Assembly (NCBI GenBank): GCA_026002025.1
Contig: BOAU01000083.1
Coordinates: 1-8,656 of the forward strand
Reading direction: 5' to 3'
DNA from: Spirochaetia bacterium
GTDB lineage: Bacteria; Spirochaetota; Spirochaetia; Treponematales; Breznakiellaceae
DNA: 8,656 bases
Part shown: positions 5,363 to 8,656 of the stretch, piece by piece
Position numbering within the stretch: the stretch's first letter is position 1
Layout of the letters: each line of letters opens with the position of its first letter
The notes under the pieces: generated by a model
Seen by the model: only the letters and a program-made list of their open reading frames with translations
What the model was told of the DNA's origin: nothing
Databases searched by the model: none
Program-made: the position numbers and the translations under genes

Positions 5363-5381
5363 TAGAGGTAGGGAGTACCTC

Positions 5382-5693
5382 ATGACCATAGAACAAACCG
5401 TTGAAGTACCGGCCAGCCGTATAGTACAGTTTTCACCTGAACTGCCGGTGGGGCGTTTTCGGGTGGTATTCTTTCCGGAACCTGAACCCTTTCCGGAAGA
5501 GTTGCCCAAAGTAACTCGGGCGGAAATTGCTGCGGCGAGGCAGGATCCAGTTATGCAGGAATTGGACAAGCTGCCGGTTAAACCTGACTGGACTTGGCTC
5601 CCCGAAGGATTAACGCCCGAAAACCTCACCAATAAGGATATTCGCGGCCTCCGTATCAAGGAAAGGTATGAAAAATATTTACGTCTTACTTGA
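5382..5693 (+). CDS. Antitoxin of a PIN-domain toxin-antitoxin pair
   Basis: This 103-residue protein starts at ATG 5382 with GGGAG 6 nt upstream. The in-frame alternative start 90 bp earlier lies over the promoter and dyad, and I reject it. Residues 1-32, MTIEQTVEVPASRIVQFSPE followed by a GRFRVVFFPEP stretch, resemble the beta-rich N-terminal DNA-binding end of many small VapB-like antitoxins. The rest is charged and Pro-rich (residues 33-103), probably an extended toxin-binding tail. The gene overlaps the toxin start by 26 bp, indicating translational coupling. Together with its toxin it probably binds its own promoter, perhaps at the dyad 5309-5343. Family assignment is by pattern and neighbour only. 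Confidence 0.75.
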   Translation: MTIEQTVEVPASRIVQFSPELPVGRFRVVFFPEPEPFPEELPKVTRAEIAAARQDPVMQELDKLPVKPDWTWLPEGLTPENLTNKDIRGLRIKERYEKYLRLT

Positions 5694-6096
5694 CACCAAT
5701 GTTCTTCTTGACGAGATAACGAGGCGGGAGCCGTTTTATGATAATGCGGCAAATATTATCAGCTTGGCTAAGCTGGGCCGTTTTACTGCCTTGGTGTCCG
5801 CTTCCGCCATAACAGATATGTATTACATTGCCTGCAAGGATCTCAAAGATAAAACGTTGGTTATGTCGCGGCTTAAAGCATTGCTCAAAACTGTGGAAAT
5901 AGCTGCCGTAACCGGCGCGGAAATCCATAGAGCGATTAATCTTGATTGGGCTGATTTTGAGGACTGTGTGCAGTACACCGCCGGGGAAAGCCTGGCGGTG
6001 AGTTACATCATAACCAGAGACCCCGAAGGGTTTGCCGCATCGGGGATTCCGGTTGTCAGCCCTGAAAAGTTTCTTGCTATGATTACCATCGATTAA
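5668..6096 (+). CDS. PIN-domain ribonuclease toxin (VapC-like, PIN_3 type)
   Basis: This 142-residue protein is of normal PIN-toxin length. The acidic residues expected for the metal site are present in order: D9 in YVLLDTNVLLD, D50 in SASAITDMYYI, D99 in DWADFEDCVQ (with D96 and E98 nearby), and D118 in IITRDPEGF. Such enzymes are Mg/Mn-dependent RNases that cut RNA, often tRNA or rRNA, and stop growth when not held by the antitoxin. ATG 5668 is preceded by AAGGA with 5 nt spacing and lies inside the antitoxin gene. No frameshift or loss of an active-site residue is seen, so the toxin looks functional. Its RNA target cannot be predicted from sequence. Confidence 0.87.
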   Translation: MKNIYVLLDTNVLLDEITRREPFYDNAANIISLAKLGRFTALVSASAITDMYYIACKDLKDKTLVMSRLKALLKTVEIAAVTGAEIHRAINLDWADFEDCVQYTAGESLAVSYIITRDPEGFAASGIPVVSPEKFLAMITID

Positions 6097-6102
6097 CTGC
6101 CT

Positions 6103-6161
6103 ATACGAAACTGAAAAAACTGCTGGCCCTGTTTACCAACATCCAGCCCCAATTAGGATAA
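6103..6161 (+). pseudogene. Remnant of a XRE regulator gene
   Basis: Bases 6103-6140 are identical to 1934-1971, inside the XRE regulator gene, and similarity continues a little beyond (6145-6153 against 1976-1984). The remnant reads TKLKKLLALFTNIQPQLG then TAA in the same frame as the XRE protein residues 81-93. There is no start codon or helix-turn-helix part in front of it. It begins only 7 bp after the PIN-toxin stop. It is a scrap left by duplication or recombination between related regulator genes. Confidence 0.75.
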
Positions 6162-6249
6162 AGAGTAATACCTACCTGAACCGCCCCTGCCCCATTTGCC
6201 CCATACGTCCCTTCGGGCCGTTTGCATATTGGAATTGATTAACCGGCTG

Positions 6250-7611
6250 CTATCGCATCCGCTGCATCATATTTTGCATAGCTTGGGGATTCCGGCTCAT
6301 CTTCGACATCTTCTTCATCATCCCCCGCATCTTTTCGAATTTTTTGAGCAGCCGGGCCACTTCCGCCACGGAGGTGCCGGAACCCCGGGCAATGCGGGAG
6401 CGGCGGGAGGGGCCGATGATCAGGTGGTTGCGCCGTTCCTTGCGGGTCATGGAGCTGAGGATGGCCTCCTGGGTTTTCAGGTCCGCCTTGTTGATGTCGT
6501 CCTCGCTGATCTGCCCGGCCATGCCGGGGATCATGTCCAGCATGGATTGAAGGGAGCCCATCTTCTTTACCGAGCGGAGCTGGGCCAGCCAGTCCTCCAG
6601 GGTAAAGTTTTCCTTCTCCATCTTTTTCTGGAGTTCCAGGGCTTCTTTTTGATCGATGACCTCCTGGGCCTTTTCCACCAGGCTGACCACGTCCCCCATG
6701 CCTAAAATGCGACCCGCCACCCGCTCGGGGTGGAAGGGCTCGAAATCCTCGGGCTTTTCACCGGTGCCCACGAATTTGAGGGGCTTGCCGGTGATGGTTT
6801 TAAGGGAGAGGGCCGCGCCGCCCCGGGTGTCGGAATCAAACTTGGTCAGAATGACCCCGGAAAGGCCGATTTTTTCGTCAAAGGCCTTGGCAATGTCCAC
6901 CGCGGCCTGGCCGGTCATGGCATCCGCCACCAAAAGCAGTTCGTCCGGCTGGGCGGCGTCTTTGAGCCGGGAAAGTTCCGCCATCATGGCTTCGTCTATC
7001 TGGAGCCGCCCGGCGGTGTCGATGATCAGGGTGTCGATGAGGTTCTTTTTGGCATAATCCACCGCGCCCCGGTAGACCTTGACCACGTCTGTTGCGCCAT
7101 CTTCCCGGTACACCGGGACGCCCACCTGGTTCCCCAGGATCGAAAGCTGTTCCATTGCCGCAGGGCGTACCAAGTCACAGGCCACCAGCAGGGGCTTCCG
7201 GCCTTCCTTCTTTAACCGCAGGGCCAGCTTGGCGGAACCGGTGGTTTTCCCGGAGCCCTGGAGGCCCAGCATCAATATTGAAGAAAGTACATCCGGCCCT
7301 TTGAGGTTCAATTCCTGTGCCGAACGGCCATTGGGGCCAGGCTCGGTGTCCCCCAAAAAGGAGACCAGCTTGTCGTGAACAATTTTGACAAACTGCTGGC
7401 CGGGGTCCACCGCCCGGAGCACCCGCTCGCCCTTGGCCTCTTCTATGGTGGAATTGACGAAACGGCGGACCACCCGCAGGTTTACGTCCGCTTCCAATAG
7501 GGCCATTTTGATGGCGTCTACGGCGTCATCGATATTTTTTTCGGTAATCGTGGACTTGCCCGCCACAAAGCGCAGGGCGTCCGAGACCTTCTGGGTTAAT
7601 TTATCTAACAT
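6250..7611 (-). CDS. ffh: Signal recognition particle protein Ffh (SRP54 GTPase)
   Basis: This 453-residue protein is complete and matches bacterial Ffh end to end. It has a helical N domain (1 to about 90) and a G domain with G1 GLQGSGKTT (116-124), DLVRPAA (146-152), G3 DTAGR (198-202) and G4 TKFD (256-259). A Met-rich M domain follows from about 310, with the RNA-binding motif GPSRRSRIARGSGTS (400-414) and a tail of many Met residues. Ffh binds 4.5S RNA and signal sequences of ribosome-bound chains and delivers them to FtsY and SecYEG at the membrane. ATG 7611 fits the family start but has no good Shine-Dalgarno; its promoter suggests a leaderless mRNA. Downstream the expected partner rpsP is not found; the next gene is the convergent PIN toxin. 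Confidence 0.97.
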   Translation of the reverse strand: MLDKLTQKVSDALRFVAGKSTITEKNIDDAVDAIKMALLEADVNLRVVRRFVNSTIEEAKGERVLRAVDPGQQFVKIVHDKLVSFLGDTEPGPNGRSAQELNLKGPDVLSSILMLGLQGSGKTTGSAKLALRLKKEGRKPLLVACDLVRPAAMEQLSILGNQVGVPVYREDGATDVVKVYRGAVDYAKKNLIDTLIIDTAGRLQIDEAMMAELSRLKDAAQPDELLLVADAMTGQAAVDIAKAFDEKIGLSGVILTKFDSDTRGGAALSLKTITGKPLKFVGTGEKPEDFEPFHPERVAGRILGMGDVVSLVEKAQEVIDQKEALELQKKMEKENFTLEDWLAQLRSVKKMGSLQSMLDMIPGMAGQISEDDINKADLKTQEAILSSMTRKERRNHLIIGPSRRSRIARGSGTSVAEVARLLKKFEKMRGMMKKMSKMSRNPQAMQNMMQRMR

Positions 7612-7617
7612 GCGAGT

Positions 7618-7646
7618 ATTTTACCCGTTTTGAGGTGATTTAACAA
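7618..7646 (-). promoter_or_regulatory. Predicted ffh promoter, placing the transcript start at the ATG
   Basis: On the minus strand TTGTTA (7646-7641) and TAAAAT (7623-7618) are separated by 17 bp. The -10 ends 6 nt before ATG 7611, so the start point should fall on or next to the start codon. The -35 overlaps the candidate -35 of the divergent E2-like gene on the other strand. Confidence 0.5.
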
Positions 7647-7667
7647 GATTAGAAAATGTTCTATTGT
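7640..7667 (+). promoter_or_regulatory. Predicted promoter of the E2-like gene
   Basis: TTAACA (7640-7645, 5 of 6) and TATTGT (7662-7667, 4 of 6) are spaced 16 bp apart. The transcript would start near 7674 and carry the AGGAGAG ribosome site at 7678-7684. The -35 box shares bases with the -35 of the ffh promoter on the other strand, so the two polymerases would compete. Confidence 0.4.
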
Positions 7668-7689
7668 TTACCATAACAGGAGAGTATTT

Positions 7690-8544
7690 ATGTTCGGCAG
7701 GCGGAGCGATGGTAAAAAAGTAAAAGGCCTGGACGGCATATCACGGCTTATGCCCTTATTTGTGCCCCCGCGGGCAGGGTCTGCTAATTATGTAATGGTT
7801 GATATAGAGGCCGGGCCATTGGACGGCTTCATTGAAAAGAAGCGGGCAGAGGGCATTAATTATACCTATATGGACATAGTTCTTGCGGTGCTTGTCCGTA
7901 TTTTTAAGATGTACCCAAAACTCAACCGGTTTATTCTGGCACAGCAATTCTGGCAGCGCAATGTTATAGAGCTTTCCATGATAATAAAAAAATCCTTCCG
8001 TCCGGACGCTGAAGAAACATCCCTTGATACGATATTTACCGGATACGAAACCCTTGGGGAAGTGAAAAAACTGGTGGATGCCGATGTTGACGCCGCACTT
8101 AACACCCACAACGGAACCGATGGCAAGCGGGACGGCCTTGCGCATCTTCCGCTTTGGCTTTTAAGGATTGCGGTTTGGGCCCTGAAATTTGCGGACTACC
8201 ACGGAATGCTTTCGGCAAAATTTTTACGGACCGGCAGCCCCTTTCACGCCAGTTTTTTTGTGGCAAACCTGAAAAGCATCAGTTTGCAGGCAATTAATCA
8301 CCATTTGTTTGATTTTGGAAACTGCGGTTTTTTCCTGACCATGGGAAAAGAATGTTATTTGCCAAAGGTAAACCCTGAAACCGGAAATGTCGAAGGCACT
8401 AAAATAATTCAGCTGGGAATTACCATAGACGGCCGCACGGTTGACGGACTTTATTTCAGCCACGTTTTAAAAACTTCAAAACGCCTTTTTGCCGATCCGT
8501 CACTATTGGAACATCCTTTAAGGGAAGACGAAATTCGTGCATAG
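7690..8544 (+). CDS. Stand-alone E2-like (2-oxoacid dehydrogenase acyltransferase/CAT fold) protein
   Basis: This 284-residue protein has strong AGGAGAG 5 nt before ATG 7690. It resembles the catalytic domain of dihydrolipoamide acyltransferases and chloramphenicol acetyltransferase, but it has no lipoyl or E1/E3-binding domain. Supporting stretches are YTYMDIVLAVLVRIFKMYPKLNRF (about 58-81), SPFHASFFVANLKSI (183-197) and the C-terminal TIDGRTVDGLYFS (245-257). In true E2 enzymes the last motif is HxxxDG; here the catalytic His position is Gly248, while D252-G253 remain. Similar stand-alone proteins in Firmicutes and spirochaetes, as I recall, also lack this His, so this may be a family trait. 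It is probably cytoplasmic. The reaction is unknown; the usual acyltransferase mechanism looks impaired. Its end overlaps the next gene by 8 bp, implying one operon. Confidence 0.8.
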   Translation: MFGRRSDGKKVKGLDGISRLMPLFVPPRAGSANYVMVDIEAGPLDGFIEKKRAEGINYTYMDIVLAVLVRIFKMYPKLNRFILAQQFWQRNVIELSMIIKKSFRPDAEETSLDTIFTGYETLGEVKKLVDADVDAALNTHNGTDGKRDGLAHLPLWLLRIAVWALKFADYHGMLSAKFLRTGSPFHASFFVANLKSISLQAINHHLFDFGNCGFFLTMGKECYLPKVNPETGNVEGTKIIQLGITIDGRTVDGLYFSHVLKTSKRLFADPSLLEHPLREDEIRA

Positions 8545-8656
8545 GGTTGTGCCGCTTACGATTCTGTTCCTCAGCCTTTTTTGCGGGAAGGTTTTTGCCG
8601 CCGGCGCTCAGGCGGGACTTCCTGCGGATGTGCCGATGTATGAGGTGCTGCAAAAA
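8537..8656 (+). CDS. Exported protein, N-terminal 40 residues (runs off right edge)
   Basis: The frame opens at GTG 8537, overlapping the end of the E2-like gene by 8 bp, and stays open to the last base. The translation begins VHRVVPLTILFLSLFCGKVFAAGAQAG: a short basic start, hydrophobic core and a KVFA-A type cleavage site near residue 21, that is, a signal peptide. A GTG at 8549 is an alternative start. The nearest ribosome site, AGGGA at 8521-8525, is 11 nt away, so translational coupling to the upstream gene is likely. The mature part seen (LPADVPMYEVLQK) is too short to name; it could lead into a LysM-like repeat, but that is a guess. The product would be periplasmic or surface-exposed. 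Confidence 0.65.
   Translation, partial: MHRVVPLTILFLSLFCGKVFAAGAQAGLPADVPMYEVLQK

Noticed and set aside
5246..5752. 168-residue minus-strand open frame
   Set aside because: It covers the antitoxin gene and the start of the toxin in antisense. The plus-strand genes have ribosome sites, coupled overlap and PIN motifs.
6196..6240. Hairpin CCC-GAA-GGG as an ffh terminator
   Set aside because: The stem is only about 3-4 bp with no following T-tract in the ffh direction.
6196..7378. Long plus-strand open frames over ffh, including a His/Leu-rich one
   Set aside because: They are antisense shadows of the high-GC third codon positions of ffh, whose protein motifs are unmistakable.
1..8656. CRISPR array, tRNA, riboswitch or origin signals
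   Set aside because: No short regularly spaced repeats, cloverleaf-like sequence, known aptamer pattern or DnaA-box cluster was seen on either strand.

Overview
The window looks like an accessory island in a spirochaete chromosome, most plausibly a termite-gut-type Treponema. This is an inference. It rests on the style of the surface lipoprotein (spirochaete-like lipobox, tandem Ig-like repeats, then a beta-helix-like segment), on the toxin-antitoxin families present, and on a stand-alone E2-like acyltransferase beside ffh. No rRNA, tRNA or CRISPR array is visible.

Layout, left to right. (1) Positions 1-127 are the 3' end of an ISAs1-family insertion sequence. It interrupts a minus-strand surface lipoprotein gene whose start is at 1221, and that reading frame runs through the IS end and off the window. 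(2) Positions 1309-2070 hold a divergent pair: a small unknown protein on the minus strand and a XRE-type helix-turn-helix regulator on the plus strand, with promoters back to back between them. (3) A complete IS4-family (Tn5/IS50-like) element lies at 2114-3590, bounded by a 10-bp target duplication. It landed in the hairpin of the regulator's intrinsic terminator and split it. (4) A complete ISAs1-family element lies at about 3688-4908, also with a 10-bp target duplication. (5) Positions 4973-6161 form a toxin-antitoxin zone: a C-terminally shortened UPF0175 protein, an intact antitoxin/PIN-toxin pair that overlap by 26 bp, and a short duplicated scrap of the XRE gene. (6) From 6250 the content looks like core chromosome: ffh (SRP54) on the minus strand and, divergently, an E2-like acyltransferase gene overlapping the start of an exported protein that runs off the right edge.

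How the parts relate. Removing the two complete IS elements restores a compact arrangement: XRE gene, terminator, short spacer, UPF0175 gene, antitoxin/toxin pair. The two complete elements have intact transposases and perfect target duplications, so they arrived recently and independently. The partial ISAs1 copy differs from the complete one at 7 of 127 positions, so it is an older or separate arrival.

Two genes, the XRE regulator and ffh, have a near-consensus sigma-70-like promoter whose -10 box ends exactly 6 nt before the ATG and have no convincing Shine-Dalgarno. This suggests leaderless transcripts. I found no clearly new multi-gene system. The most interesting points are the terminator-targeted IS insertion, the leaderless promoter geometry, the IS-lipoprotein fusion, the nested dyad at the antitoxin promoter and the decayed toxin-antitoxin material.
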